A DNA stretch of 64,000 nt from Colletotrichum lupini (taxonomy: Eukaryota > Ascomycota > Sordariomycetes > Glomerellales > Glomerellaceae). Below are positions 34,060 through 45,786 of this stretch, one piece after another (within the stretch, counting starts at the first letter, position 1; each line of letters begins with the position of its first letter). The DNA is taken from NCBI RefSeq assembly GCF_023278565.1, contig NC_064675.1, positions 1,240,001-1,304,000 of the forward strand, written 5' to 3'. The position numbers were made by a program, and so were the translations under genes. Below the pieces are notes generated by a model. It saw only the letters and a program-made list of their open reading frames with translations, was not told the origin of the DNA and made no database searches.

Positions 34060-36970
34060 CTACGCAGGCCCAATCTGAACCGCTACGCTGCTCCCCGAGA
34101 GAGGAACAGACCACCCGCCCCTCGCCTGCGCGATCCCCGATGTCGTAACCTTGAACGCGCCAGTCCCAGTCGTACTCTCCAACCAAACAACCGCGCTCGC
34201 AGCCTTCGGGACACCATCCAACTGCGCCAACGTGACAGAAACACTCTTCGAAGAAGCCGTAAACGTGAAGTCCTGGATAATCCCAGCATCGACACTCACA
34301 AGCACACCCAAAGGCCCGATAAACACCTTCCTCCTGACCGCGTCCTTGGTCGTAACGCTCACCGCCCCTGAACCACCTCCGCCAGCCGTGACGACACCTC
34401 CAAACGCCAACACGCCGAGCTCGGAATCCTGCACGACGTACGTACCCGATCCCAACGCAAGACCTAAAAAGTTGGGACCGTAGTCGCCGCTGATGCCGTC
34501 CCATTTCAGCGTGTCGGGCCAGCTGTGGAACGAGGCAGCGGCGAAGCCGTCTTGGTTGATGTTGGAGAGGGGTCCCGTGGTGCCGCCGTAGCCTGTGCGG
34601 AGGAGGTAGGTGTCTGTCGGGCTGGAGCGGAAGGCGGAGAGGAGGACGAGGGCGTTCAGGCCGGAGCCGTAGTGGTGGATTTGACGTTCGATGCGGCGGA
34701 GTTTGCCTCCGTAGCTGGTGGGTTGGTTGTTAGATGTCAAAGTCCATTGTTGAGAGAGAGGCTCGTGGTGAAGGGAAGGGGGGTGGAGTTGAAGGATTTG
34801 GGGATGAATAACGACTTACATGTTGTCCCAGTAGCGGCGAGCGTTGCCGTTCCAGCCCCAGTGAGGGACGGTTGGCATGAAGCCGAGGACGCTGTTGACG
34901 GATTTTGTCGCCGTGTTGGTGTAGCCAAAGTACCTTTGATATCTGTTAGCCAATGTTCCCAAGCGAACTTGTAACTGTCCCACGCCTCGAAAGCCTTGAG
35001 GGGGTTCTGCCGTGGGAAAATTCAAAGGACCGAGAAACTCACTTTGCCCAGTAGTAAACACCCTCCTGCCCAGTCGAATCCCACGCCATCTCACTCCCAA
35101 ACGGCACCTCCTCCGTATCCCACTGCGCCGCCCGCGACTTCATGGCAGCAGACAAAGCGCTCGCCTTAGTCGTCTGCCCCTCGCGTCCCAAATCGGCCAG
35201 GATCTCGCCAAACACCGTCTCCCCCATAAGCCCGACGCGGTTATACCCGACGTCCCCCTTCATCGCCCGCATGACCGTCTCATATGCCTGGTTCAAATAC
35301 CAGTCCCACGCGTGCGTCTTAAGAAGCGCCGGGTAAGCCCGTCCGACGCGGTAGAGCGACCAGTAAGCGCCCGCGACGTGGACGTAGTTATAAGCGCGGT
35401 CAATGGAGTAGGCGGCGGCCTTGTTCCAGGAGGTCCAGGAGGTCCAGTCGATGGAGGTGGAGTAGGCGTACCCCGGCACGGCGGCGGGCTCGTAGAAGAA
35501 GATTGCTTTGCGGACGGCGAAGTCGGCGGTCTGGATCGTCTTCCAGAGGACGCGGTCGACAAAGGCTTCGAGCTTGGTCACCTCGTCCGCGTTTGGTTGG
35601 ACGGCTTGCTTCATGAAGGCGGAGAGGTACGAGCCTGCGCCGGCTTCGTCGCTGAGGCCGGCGACCCATGCGCGGGAGTCTTGTGTGACGATGGATTTGG
35701 TCTCGTAGTCGTATGTCATCACCGACGGCGCGCGGCCAAAGGGGTCTGATGTGTCGGTGAAGTATTGCGCCGTGGTGAGGAACTTGCCAAGGCTGGCGAC
35801 GGCCTCGGTGGATGGTTTGGTCACGTAGTAGTGGATTGTTTGGAGCTTGCCGTCGGCGTAGGTCACGGTGAGGCGGACGCGGCCCCAGGCTGTCGTTGAG
35901 GGGGTGACTGTGTATCTTCCCGCCGAGACAAGGGTGACCGTTAAGGCGCCGGCTGGTTCCGATGCGATGGATTGGACTGTGGACTGGGCGTATTGGAGGA
36001 AGAGCTGCGCTGGCTCGCCGCGTGGGACGATGTAGCCCGGCACGCCGACGGCGGTGGGCGTTCCGGTACCACGGACGGTGGCATCAAGCTCCCGGACGCC
36101 GCCCTTTGCGACGGAGAAGCGGACTCCAAACTGGAGTGACTGGCCTGGTTGAAGGGTCCTGGACGAGGGAACGTTCCATGGTGTTTGAGAACGCCACTCA
36201 TTCTCGGCCCAGGCCTTTGTGAGGACCTGCCACTCGTAGAAGCCTTCAAACGTCTGGCTGCCGTAGTAGGTTCCCTCGTAGCTGCGCTCGGCGAGGTTGC
36301 GGTAGGCCTCAAGGGGTGTGTCGCCCAGCGGGGTGACAACGAGAGCGGCGCCGGTGCCGCGGGTGGGCGCCACGCGGATCTGGCCGGCGTGCATGCCGAC
36401 GTAGGGATCCGAGAGGGAGCAGACGCGCTGCATGTCGGCGGCGTAGCGGTTCGTGAAGATGCTGTTGAATTCGGCCGGGAAGCCAAGGCTACCAATCTCG
36501 ATGGCCGAAGAGCCCGAGTTCTGGAGCGTGAAGCGCAAGCCGAGGTCGCCGGAGACATCGAGCCATTCTCGGGTGATGTTGAGCGGGCTGCCGGAGGGGA
36601 GGGTGGGGCCGAGACGGGAGGAGGCAAGGATGCCGGTGGCCGGGGCGATGGTGGTGACGGGCTGGCGGGCCGCGGCGGAGTCGCCGTTTGTCCAGGCTGT
36701 TGTGCCGGATTGACGATAGCGGTAGGTGATGTCGCCCCAGTGGTACTGGCCGTTGCGGGCGCGGAGGGAGAGGTAGTCCAGCGGGAGGAAGTCAAAGGTG
36801 TCGCCGGCGGGTTTGAGGGAGGCTAGGACTTGGGCGTTCTTGACGAGTTGGAGGTTGAAGTTCTTTGTTGCGAGGGTGATGTATCCGCTGCTGAGGCCTA
36901 GGTTGTCTTGGGAGAGGACACCCGTGATGAAGAGGCCGGCAGACACGAGTTTGCCGAGAAAGGAGACCAT
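34060..36970 (-). CDS. Secreted DUF5695-type protein, likely carbohydrate-active
   Basis: Three exons on the minus strand (36970-35043, 34933-34820, 34714-34060) give 898 aa. Introns use GTGAGT/AAG and GTAAGT/CAG. The first has a CTAAC branch site and the phases join exactly to give YYWAKYFGY and YWDNIYGGK. MVSFLGKLVSAGLFITGVLS is a signal peptide. The centre is rich in beta-strands. Residues about 500-760 are Trp/Tyr-rich helices (WTSWTSWNKAAAYSIDRAYNYVHVAGAYW and HWGWNGNARRYWDNIYGGK) resembling an alpha/alpha barrel. The C-terminus is a beta domain. I recognise the DUF5695 pattern but no proven activity is known to me. An in-frame ATG at 37078 is rejected because a TATA box (37058-37065) lies downstream of it. 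It is divergent from a GH43 gene, suggesting joint use on plant or fungal polysaccharide. Confidence 0.8.
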
Positions 36971-38297
36971 CGTGGCAGAAGTGGCAACCTGGGCGGTTGA
37001 GTGAGACCTATCGACTACAGATCTGAAGGCCAACTTGCAGGTTCGAATGAACTTGCTCTTATATAATGTGTCCAACATGATGGCTTAAGGCAACTCGGTT
37101 ACGTTATTGATGATGCTTTCGCCTGCCGTGAACTGAGGGGTTCATTGAGGCGAACGATTCAACTGCAACCCAAGATGCATACTCTAGGTAGATGGCGATG
37201 CCACCTCGTGTCCGGCATCGTGCCCGATCACACCTGTACAGATGCGGAACGGAGCTTCACCAAAAACCTCTTTGTCTTGACAAGATCAGATGGGACAGGC
37301 TCTCACACGTCGCTTTTGGCTCATAATCTGTGGATAACTCCTCCGGGACAAACGCCCGAGTGCGACACAGGATCGGGCGGCTGATCCGACTCTTCCCAGC
37401 GACTTCAAGCATTTAGGAATTGTGATGTGCGCTTACCTTGAAGTCACACACCTTTTCCTCTCTGGATAACCTCAACTTGGAAGGTCAAAGGATGCTAGAT
37501 GTGATTAAGCATCGAACCAAGCCCGTATCCCTCCTTCTAGCGCAAGAAACTAGCTGGGTTTAACGCGGGGTACCAAGTTACCAACAGCCCATCGACCGTT
37601 GAATGCAACCCTCAAAGTCGCCTGGTCTCATCTTGATTGGGCCGGAAATAGAGAGTGACATTTGATGCCACTGAGGCTCCATCCTTCCAACGGGAGAATC
37701 AAAATCCACGCATGGTTCACGCCGGCTGCGCGGCACCAACGTAGATTATCAGAGATTGAATTCCAAGACTCTTTAAAGAAGTTGAGCCGGGTGGGATACA
37801 GACTGAAATGATGAAATCAAGTGGGATAATAGAGCAGGTAATTAACCCAGTACGTAAAGGATGCGAGAGCGAGACGACGGTTACCTAATTGACTCTGTTA
37901 AAGTTCTTCGAGAAGGAGAATAATGAATTGACTCGGTCGTTCTCATGGACACCCCGGTTGTGCCATGTTAAGGGGGGCAGCAAAAGTACGAGGTCGCTTG
38001 GGGGTTTTAGCGGACGATCTGGCGCAAAGCCAATTTATTCGTGTCACTCACGAAATTCCAGGGGAAGCAGAAAGAGTGGATGCGCTCAACTAAGGTTATT
38101 CATGACAGAGACTCTCAAACTGTGTCTTAATAACTTTTCTTAAGTATAAGCAGACCTACCTGATCCTGGGAACTCTCTCTAGTTTCACTCGAACTGTCAG
38201 TCAACTCTACGAATCACTGTGTGATTCTTCCATTCTTTTGTCTCTCGCTGCTTACTTCCCTTCCATTCGTTACCCATTCGTGTGCGCCATCTCAACC
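36971..38297. promoter_or_regulatory. Shared promoter region of the divergent DUF5695 and GH43 genes
   Basis: The 1.3 kb separates two oppositely transcribed genes for secreted proteins and contains no gene. Two matches to the CreA carbon-repression consensus SYGGRG are visible: GCGGGG at 37565-37570 and CCCCGG (reverse strand CCGGGG) at 37952-37957. Such short sites also occur by chance. A weak TATAAG lies at 38145-38150, about 150 bp before the GH43 start. Confidence 0.4.
37058..37065 (-). promoter_or_regulatory. TATA box of the DUF5695 gene
   Basis: TATATAAG on the minus strand, 88 bp upstream of the ATG at 36970. Its position decides between two in-frame starts: the ATG at 37078 is upstream of the box and should not be in the transcript. 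Confidence 0.6.
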
Positions 38298-39848
38298 ATG
38301 TTCAACAACCTCGTGTGGGCGAGTCTCGCGACTTCGCTGCTGGTCCAGCCCCTGAGCGCGGGCCTCATCCCGGTCCGCCGGCAGTCCACCTCCACCACCT
38401 TCAAGTCCACCGGCAACCCGATCCTCGCCGATAGCTCCGTCTACTCCGCCGACCCGGCGCCGCTCGTCGTCAATGACACCCTCTACATCCTCTCCGGCCG
38501 CGACGAGGCCGGCCCCAACGAGAACGGCTTTGTCATGAACGAATGGCAAATCTTTGAGGCCAAGAATCCGGATCCGGCCGGCGCCGACTGGACCCTCCAC
38601 CGCGACGTTGCCCAGCCCAACTCAATCTTTTCCTGGGCCGCCCAGGGCACCGCCTACGCCAGTCAGATTGTTCAGGGCCCGGATGGCAAGTTCTACTTGT
38701 ACAGCCCCGTCACTCAAAAGTCAACCTCCGCGTCGGACCCCTTCGCCATCGGCGTCGCCGTCTCTGACAGCCCACTCGGCCCCTTCAAGGACGCCCACCC
38801 GAGCGGTCCCATCATCTCTCAGACGGTCCCCTCCCCCGGCAACAACATCCAGAACATTGACCCGACCGTCCTCGTCGACAATGGCAAGGTCTACATCTAC
38901 TTCGGCACCTTCGGCTACCTCAAGGGCTACGAGCTGGACACCGACATGGTGACAATCAAGGGCTCCGTCGTCGACGTCGACTCCCTCACCGGCTTCTTCG
39001 AGGCCCCCTGGCTCATGAAGCGCAACAGCACCTACTACATGCTCTACGCCGCCAACAACGCCGGCGCGGACTCCCCCTGCACGCCCACGAGCTACCACGC
39101 CTGCCTCGCCTACGGCACCGCCGAGTCTCCCCTCGGCCCCTGGACTTTCCGCGGCGTCTTCGTCGACATCGTCTCCTCAACCACCTCCCACCCGGGCGCC
39201 TACCAGCTCTCCAACGGCGAATGGGGTCTGGCCTACCACACCCGCGACGCCGAGGGCGGCACGCACTTCCGCCGCTCCGTCGCCATCGATAAGATCACCT
39301 GGGACGACTCGGCCTCCCCGCCGGCCATTAACAAGATGGTCCAGACCAAGCGCGCCGCCGCCGCCGCCGAGCCGACGCGTAACATCGCGCCCAAGGCCGT
39401 CGCTTCGTCGGCGGGCGAGACCCCCATCCAGTACTGGATCAAGTCCATCAACGACGGCCGCGTCGAGGAGGCGCCCCTGCCGCCTGACTACTGGTCCTCG
39501 TACAACGCCGAGCAATCCCCCGAGACGAGCACCCTTACCTTGACCTGGAACAGCACCGTCGAGCTCAACGGCGTCGCGCTGGCGCTGTTTGCTGATCAGG
39601 ATGCCGGTGCCAATGTGGGTGTCGCGCCGCCCAAGTCGTGGACGGTCGAGTACCAGGACGGCACCTCGTGGAAGGCTGTCTCTGCCACGTCGTTCCCGAC
39701 AGATGTCTCGGATACGCCCAAGGAGGTCAGCTTCACGACTGTTTCGACCAAGGCTTTGAGGGCTGTTTTGACCGCCTCTGGAAGCGGTGGGCAGTTTGCC
39801 GGTGTCGCTGTTAAGGAGTTCTTTGCGTATGCGCCTACCGCTGCGTGA
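38298..39848 (+). CDS. Secreted glycoside hydrolase family 43 protein (516 aa)
   Basis: GH43 enzymes act on arabinan, arabinoxylan or related side chains with inversion. The frame begins with a signal peptide (MFNNLVWASLATSLLVQPLSAG), followed by RR which may be a processing site. The three acidic residues of the five-bladed propeller are in place: general base D52 (SADPAP), pKa-modulating D188 (NIDPTV) and general acid E235 (FFEAPWL). YHTRD near residue 315 fits the conserved His. A C-terminal beta-sandwich from about 370 (WTVEYQDGTSWKAV..KALRAVLT) may bind carbohydrate. The ATG at 38298 is the first in frame. Intronless and very rich in C-ending codons. The subfamily and exact substrate cannot be told. 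Confidence 0.88.
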   Translation: MFNNLVWASLATSLLVQPLSAGLIPVRRQSTSTTFKSTGNPILADSSVYSADPAPLVVNDTLYILSGRDEAGPNENGFVMNEWQIFEAKNPDPAGADWTLHRDVAQPNSIFSWAAQGTAYASQIVQGPDGKFYLYSPVTQKSTSASDPFAIGVAVSDSPLGPFKDAHPSGPIISQTVPSPGNNIQNIDPTVLVDNGKVYIYFGTFGYLKGYELDTDMVTIKGSVVDVDSLTGFFEAPWLMKRNSTYYMLYAANNAGADSPCTPTSYHACLAYGTAESPLGPWTFRGVFVDIVSSTTSHPGAYQLSNGEWGLAYHTRDAEGGTHFRRSVAIDKITWDDSASPPAINKMVQTKRAAAAAEPTRNIAPKAVASSAGETPIQYWIKSINDGRVEEAPLPPDYWSSYNAEQSPETSTLTLTWNSTVELNGVALALFADQDAGANVGVAPPKSWTVEYQDGTSWKAVSATSFPTDVSDTPKEVSFTTVSTKALRAVLTASGSGGQFAGVAVKEFFAYAPTAA

Positions 39849-42508
39849 AGATCTGCTAGGTGACGGCGTATTCGGGACCATTAGTAGGAGATCCGTTTCC
39901 TATTGATACCAACTTGAACCTTCTTGTTGTCCATACTTTTAAAGATGTATACAGTCTTGTGTAAGATATGTAAATGAGTCAAATATCAAGTGCCATCTTG
40001 GACACATTTTCATCAAAGTGAATCTTCGTTGCTACGTCTTTGTGAGATGGGTCAACCTTTATCATCAAGCCATATACGTGCCCCCTGCTTCCAGTGTTAG
40101 TATGACTATCCAGAAAGGAGCACTATGCGGATTCTTACATGCTGGTAATCTTTGCAACTGCTTCAGAGATAGCCATGAGCGCGGCTATCAACGGCTAAGA
40201 TCAGTTTGATGATTAAGGAAATGCGATAGCAGAGTTGAGGGCCAGGTGCGAGCATGACCAGACCAATGAAGGCAGCTTCTCCTCTCAGTCAGATAGGTTA
40301 GACTAGCGATTTGTGAACAAACAACACAGCCGCGGCATGTCCAAGCTGCAAGCAAATGAATGTGATCTGAAATGACGAAGGAATTATTCCACGTACAATG
40401 GTTGATCGGGGTCCTTGCGAGGTGCGCAAATGTGGAACTAACACATAAAGTTGCGGGGATGCACATCGCTGGCTGCAATGAGACTCTATCTCCTCACTGC
40501 CGCAAGAGTCTGAACATGGTTGCGACTTTTGCACAAAGAATGAACGCTGATGGCTCGATAATTTATTCAAGACTCAAACATTTGACACATTGCTTTTGGC
40601 TGAAAATTTCTGTCACTCTATACAGCCTCAATGACCACCCGCACCGAATGATATGCTAGAATTCTCGACTCACGATAACGAGGCTTAGTATCCGGATTGT
40701 TCGACCTCTTCTCCTCATTGCCCTACTTCGAATCTCTCTGGCGTGGCATTGTACAAGCGCACAGTGGGTCGTTGAATACGTAGTTCTAAGTTTACATGTA
40801 TGCGGGAGAAGCTAGACTATCAATATGAACGCGGGGAAACCCACCGGAGTCTTGGGAGTAGAAGTGCCGGCACCTGTACGCAGGAGCATATCTAGACTGG
40901 TATTTGATTAGTCACTCCACTCTATCAAAAAGGCTCTACTAAGGTATTTCAGTTTGCCTTTGCAGGTATGTGTAGTAGTGCCAAGTCTCGTCGCACCCCG
41001 ACTGTCCGAGACTGGATATGCTCATACGGATACACCCGCAGATCTGCGGCTGGATATCTATTTCGATTTTCGAAGTAATTGACAAGTACATCTCTGAGTC
41101 AAGTTCGATCCGCTAAAGAGCCACGGACAGTCTTGTCATATCGCCTCAAGTTCTAAGGACTAGAATGAGTTCCTGTAAATAATCATGCTTTCCTGTGGTA
41201 CTAGGAGCAAATCCATTCTTCCATAGCTGGTTTCAAGACGCCTTATCATCAAATGGGAGCATTTACTAGCTAGCTTAACACGCGTGACATACGGCCGGTA
41301 CAGACTACTGGCAGTGACTCTGTAGCAACCTCAACTATTGCGGGGCTTCCCCGAGAATCCGTCAACATACGACCCGGCCCGCAATTACCTACCGGGGGGC
41401 GGCCCGGCCACTGGTGATGGGCAGTTCTCCGTGCCCAGGGTGCAAGGGATACCCGCTGCGGCGGACGTATCAGCAGCCATCACACGCGGCCACCGCTCTG
41501 CAATGGTACGAACATAATGTTACCATCGCTGACAGCTTGGGTCCCTACTCCTTCTTCCCTCGAATGGCCGCACAATATTCCAGGGTCTTGGTGCGTCTAG
41601 AGCGACTCTAGAATCAAGCAACCCTTGCCAATGCGTACGACGTAAGCAGAAAATGGAGGTCAAGACCGTTAGAGTACCCACTCGTTTGAGGCTCACTGGT
41701 CCGTTGGTGTAATTCATTTGCCGTTCGATCCATTTTCGGAACAAGGTCGGCGGCCGCCGCGGTGGAAATCCTGCTTGCCAAAGTCCCGATCCGAGAATCC
41801 TGGTGGAGATGAGGAGCCTTATCGGACTTCGTTTTTTCTGTCATTGGGACATTGGTAACACCCACTTGTGACACTTGAGGGATCGCTCACAAGGTGGGTT
41901 TTGCTTGCATTTCTCTCAGAAGTCGGCTACATAAGGCCCCAAGCACGCCCGACGTTGTCAGCGCTAGCTGACTTGCGAGATGGTGAAGACGCTTGAGTTG
42001 TGTTGCTGGTGATAAGTTCAAATCTGTACCCCCAAAACTTCCTCAATTCCAACAACCCGATTGGGGCGCGACATCAGAAACAAATTGTGAGTAAATAACT
42101 TTCCCGTTACTAGAAAGGGTGCCATTCCACTATTCCATTCCCACGTGGGGCCGATCTGGATGGGTTTTGTCCGATGGTATTTAAGCTTCACCTCGGTTCC
42201 GAGCTGCCTGCCCTGGATCATTGAGGCTGTAATCAAGAATTCCCTCGACTTCTCAACTCCACTATCGTCGTCAAAGTCGTTGAACAATACGTCAAGAGTC
42301 GTTATTGCCAATCCGGGTTGAATGCGCTTTGATGACGTCCGCAATGTAGCTGTTAAAAATTTATTGTATATAACGAGCTGCCGGGAGCCCGCCGATTTCA
42401 CCAATTTGGAAGAAAGGCTTTACACTCTACTCAGCGAATAACTTGATTCAACGCAATTTACTGATCGAATTTGAAGTTAGAAAAAACTGACACCATTTTC
42501 TAGTCGTC
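39849..42508. other. Intergenic region upstream of the FAD monooxygenase fusion
   Basis: 2.66 kb without a gene I can support. Small frames on both strands (for example minus 42018-42404, 128 aa) have no recognisable domain. A GC-rich palindromic patch lies at 41,337-41,410, and TATATAA at 42367-42373 is a plausible TATA box 136 bp before the next start codon. Confidence 0.5.
41341..41353. promoter_or_regulatory. Palindrome CGGGGCTTCCCCG, candidate Zn2Cys6 factor site
   Basis: The sequence is a perfect inverted repeat (CGGGG-N3-CCCCG), equivalently CGG-N7-CCG, the form bound by fungal zinc-cluster regulators. Further GC-rich blocks (ACCCGGCCCGC, ACCGGGGGGCGGCCCGG) follow within 60 bp. It lies 1.16 kb upstream of the monooxygenase fusion gene. 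No binding factor is known. Confidence 0.35.
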
Positions 42509-45075
42509 ATGCCTTCCAAGGACTTTACGGTTCTGATCGCCGGCGGCGGGATAGCTGGCTTGACGCTGGCGAACCTGCTCGAGCGCGTGGGGATCAACTA
42601 TCTCATTCTCGAGGGGTATCGAGAGATGGCCCCCCAGGTGGGCGCAAGTATCGGCATTTTGCCCAATGGTTCTCGTGTTCTCGACCAGATTGGACTCTAC
42701 GATGAGATCAGGAAACTCATCGATGAGCCTCTTTACAAGATGTCTCTTCGCGACTCCAAGGGCAACCCGACGAGTGAGTACTGTGGCGTAGGCCAGCAGA
42801 TCAAGCAGCGGTGAGTAAAAGCATGTTTAAGGAGTCTCAAGAAGCTTTCTCATATCAGAATACAGACACGGCTACGAAGTTGTCTTCGTGGATCGTCAAA
42901 TGATTCTGGAAGTGTTGTGGAAGAATCTGAAGAACAAGGACAGGATCCTTGTCAGTAAGAAGGTTATGCAAGTCTCCATCGAGCCGTCCAAGGTGAGAGT
43001 CGAGACAAGCGACGGCCAGTCCTACTCGGGCGACATCTTGATCGGCGCCGATGGCATCCACAGCAAAGTCAGAAGCGAGATGTGGCGGCTCGCGGATAGC
43101 CTGGAGCCCGGGTATATACCTGCTTCCGAAAAGAAGGGTAAGACAGCTAATCGTTTTCTACTCTCTATTGTCGACTGACAGAAGGGTAGAATGCCTGCCG
43201 ACGGTTTACAAGTGCATCTTTGGCATTTCCATCATCAAGAACTGGGAGAACGGCACGGTGCAAACCAACTTCAACAAGCACTTCTCATACCTCGTAATTG
43301 CCGGCCCTTCCAACAGGGTCTACTGGTTCCTTTTCGTCAACATGGGCTACACTCACTACGGCCCCGATCTCCCCCACTACACCAAGGAAGACGAGGCCAA
43401 GTTGGTCAAGGAGCATCAAGAGGACAAGATTAATGAGAACTTCACCTTCAGAGATCTGTACGCTGCCAAGATCTCTTCACTTTTGACCCCACTGCCGGAG
43501 TACGTCTTCAAGAAGTGGCACTTCAACCGCATCATGACCATTGGCGACGCCGCACACAAGGTAAGAAAACCTCTCCTGCTAAAGAGGCCATACAGACCTC
43601 AGTGAGCATAGTATCGAAGATCTGACCTGTCTCAGTTGGAACCAATTGCCGGACAAGGAGGCAACAGCGCCATCGAAACGGCCGCAGTGCTGGTAAACAA
43701 CCTTACAGAAGCCCTCAAGCAAAACCCATCAGGCGTCACGACGGAGCAAATCCACAATGTCTTCCTAGAGACCCAGAAGAAGCGAGAACCGCGCGTCTGG
43801 CCCCTTGTTCACAATTCGCACAAGGAACAGCGTTTCGCCGCCATGGAAAGCCCTTTCTTGGAGTTCGCCGGTCGCTACCTCGTCCCAAGCTTGTCTATCG
43901 ATGAGAAGGAAGGGCCCTGGAGCACAAACTTCGAGCCGGGTCACAAGCTCGACTTCTTGGACGTCCCGAAGAGGCCACGTGCGCTACCGTACCTTGACGA
44001 GCTTCCGAGCCAGAGACTCGACTCCTCTTTGCTACCTAAGCTTGTGGTAGGAGCTGTTCTTGCAGGCCTCTTGTTCCTCGCGCAGCAAGTTCTCGTCATC
44101 GCTCCCGAGGCGGCGAGTGGTGCCAGCTTTGTGGGGAAGCCTTTGAAGACGGAGTACACCGGCAATACCGCGATCGATTCTGTTCTCTCACTCCTCTCCT
44201 GGGCCTTCTCCGAGGCGACCTCTGGCCCTGACCCGAACACGAGGCTTCAATGCCTCTACTTCTTGATCAATCTCGCGCCCGTCATTTACATCTGGACGAT
44301 CGAAGGTTATCGCAATGGCAACCAGCTCTCTCTCGTATCTTGGCCATCTCTCTTCACAGTATACCAGCTAGTTGGTATCGGCAATATTGCACCGCTCTAC
44401 TTCCTCATCAGTCTGCATACGACCAGCAGCGAAGTCTACACTCGTCCCACAGGCCGACCAATCCCATCAACTGTGGCGAAGGCGCTGGTTCCAGCCCTCT
44501 GTCTCGGATACATCATTCCTACCGCCCTCATGTTCATCCAGTATGGTGACTCCGTAGCCCAACAAAACGCTATCGCCTTTTGGCAGCCCTCTCCCGTCTA
44601 CGTCTCGATTCTGACCTGGCTCTTCTCCGGCATTCTTTCGGTCGCCTCGCCTATCAAGGCACTGGACTGGGAAATCTTCGAAAAGAAGGACCAGAGCGCG
44701 CTTCAGACCGGATACACACTCACGTTCGCCGTCACCGCTATCACACATATCTGCGCTCTCGTGTACGCTGGCTTCAAACCCTCCGTGTCCCTCTTTGAGA
44801 CCTTTTTCGACCTGCCGAGCATTGCGTCCATGGGCCTGGGGCTCAACATCGGTGGATTCTGGAAGTACGACATGCTCCTCTGTTTCGGTGCGGTTGCGGT
44901 CTGGTGCCTGTACACTGTCTTTGAACTCCGTAGGTTAGGATACGTGACGACAAAGGTCGCGATTAGGGCTGCGGCGGCCACTTTGATGGGTCAGGCATTA
45001 GTCGGTCCGGGAGCTACCTATGCAGGACTTTGGGCATGGAGAGAAAACGTCATTGCAGGACTGATGATTGAGTAA
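42509..45075 (+). CDS. FAD-dependent monooxygenase fused to a C-terminal polytopic membrane domain (794 aa)
   Basis: Four exons (42509-42810, 42866-43137, 43190-43560, 43636-45075) join in frame. The first 430 residues are a PHBH-fold flavin monooxygenase of the type found in fungal secondary metabolism (PaxM-like epoxidases). They contain GGGIAG (12-17) for FAD, FVDRQ after exon 1, ADGIHSKVR with D163, and GDAAHKLEPIAGQGGNSAIE at 310-330. From about residue 448 there are eight predicted membrane helices, including IYIWTIEGYR, SLFTVYQLVGIGNIAPLYFL and KALVPALCLGYIIPTALMF. Stand-alone epoxidases of this group are about 450-500 aa; here the membrane part adds about 340. It might be a membrane anchor or a cyclase-like partner, but I see no proof of cyclase identity. 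Intron 1 uses the acceptor at 42865, because the nearer one would shift the frame. Confidence 0.85.
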
Positions 45076-45115
45076 GCTCGACTGAGTTGGTCAATGAACA
45101 ATCAGGTTGACATCT

Positions 45116-45120
45116 GATTC
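45116..45120. other. Target site duplication GATTC, left copy
   Basis: It abuts the left LTR and is matched by GATTC at 52698-52702 abutting the right LTR. Confidence 0.93.
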
Positions 45121-45297
45121 TGTCACGAGTTATGGTACGCAGCAATGGGCATACGGAGTGTAGTAAAAGTGGCTTAACTATTAAAGTGGAAATAGACAAA
45201 AGGAGAAGGTCTATATATACGATATCTGAGATAGATACGTGATTTAGTACGTAACGGGCACTTTATAAGGTACGATTACTATCCCTATTACGTAATA
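45121..45297 (-). repeat. LTR (3' LTR in element orientation), left boundary
   Basis: It is 177 bp long and matches 52521-52697. The left part (TGTCACGAGTTATGGTACGC) is unmutated; the right part (ending ATTACGTAATA) is RIPped relative to the other LTR. Confidence 0.93.
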
Positions 45298-45786
45298 TAC
45301 CCCCTAATTACTACTACTAGGGAGCTATTATACCTAAGATAGAATCTCTAAATGCCCTTATAAAGGCCTAATTTAGTTAAATATAAATAAAGGAAAATTA
45401 AGCGCAAGGGATACGCGTTTTTTAAACCGCGTTTGTTATAAATATATCCCTTTATCTAAAGTAAATAGAATCCTAACCCGGAATAGCGCGTATTCTATTA
45501 CTTTTAGTATATAAATTACTAAGGGCGAGGCTACCTAGCCGCTTTATATATATTTAAATTCTCGCGGCGTTACTTAGCTATTATTTTTTTTCTTTTTTTT
45601 AACCTCTTATAGTTACTATAAGTACCCCCGTTTATTACGCGCGCGCGCCTACGCCGTTAAATCGTTTATTAATTTTATTTTAAATATAAATATTTAATAT
45701 ATCCGGAAGTAATAGTAAGTTTTGCGCAATTTTTATAATACTTCTTATATACGTATTATGCGGTTTACTAAGAGTTTAAATAGGTA

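Noticed and set aside
37001..37078. Upstream in-frame ATG at 37078 for the DUF5695 gene
   Set aside because: A TATA box lies downstream of it and the signal peptide begins exactly at the later ATG (36970).
41350..41640. Possible 5S rRNA or tRNA gene in the GC-rich patch (ACATACGACC resembles a 5S start)
   Set aside because: Only the first ten bases resemble fungal 5S; the rest does not follow, and no cloverleaf could be drawn. No RNA gene was found anywhere in the window.
42018..42404. 128-codon open frame on the minus strand upstream of the monooxygenase fusion
   Set aside because: No recognisable domain or signal; it overlaps the expected promoter and TATA box of the plus-strand gene. Kept as intergenic.
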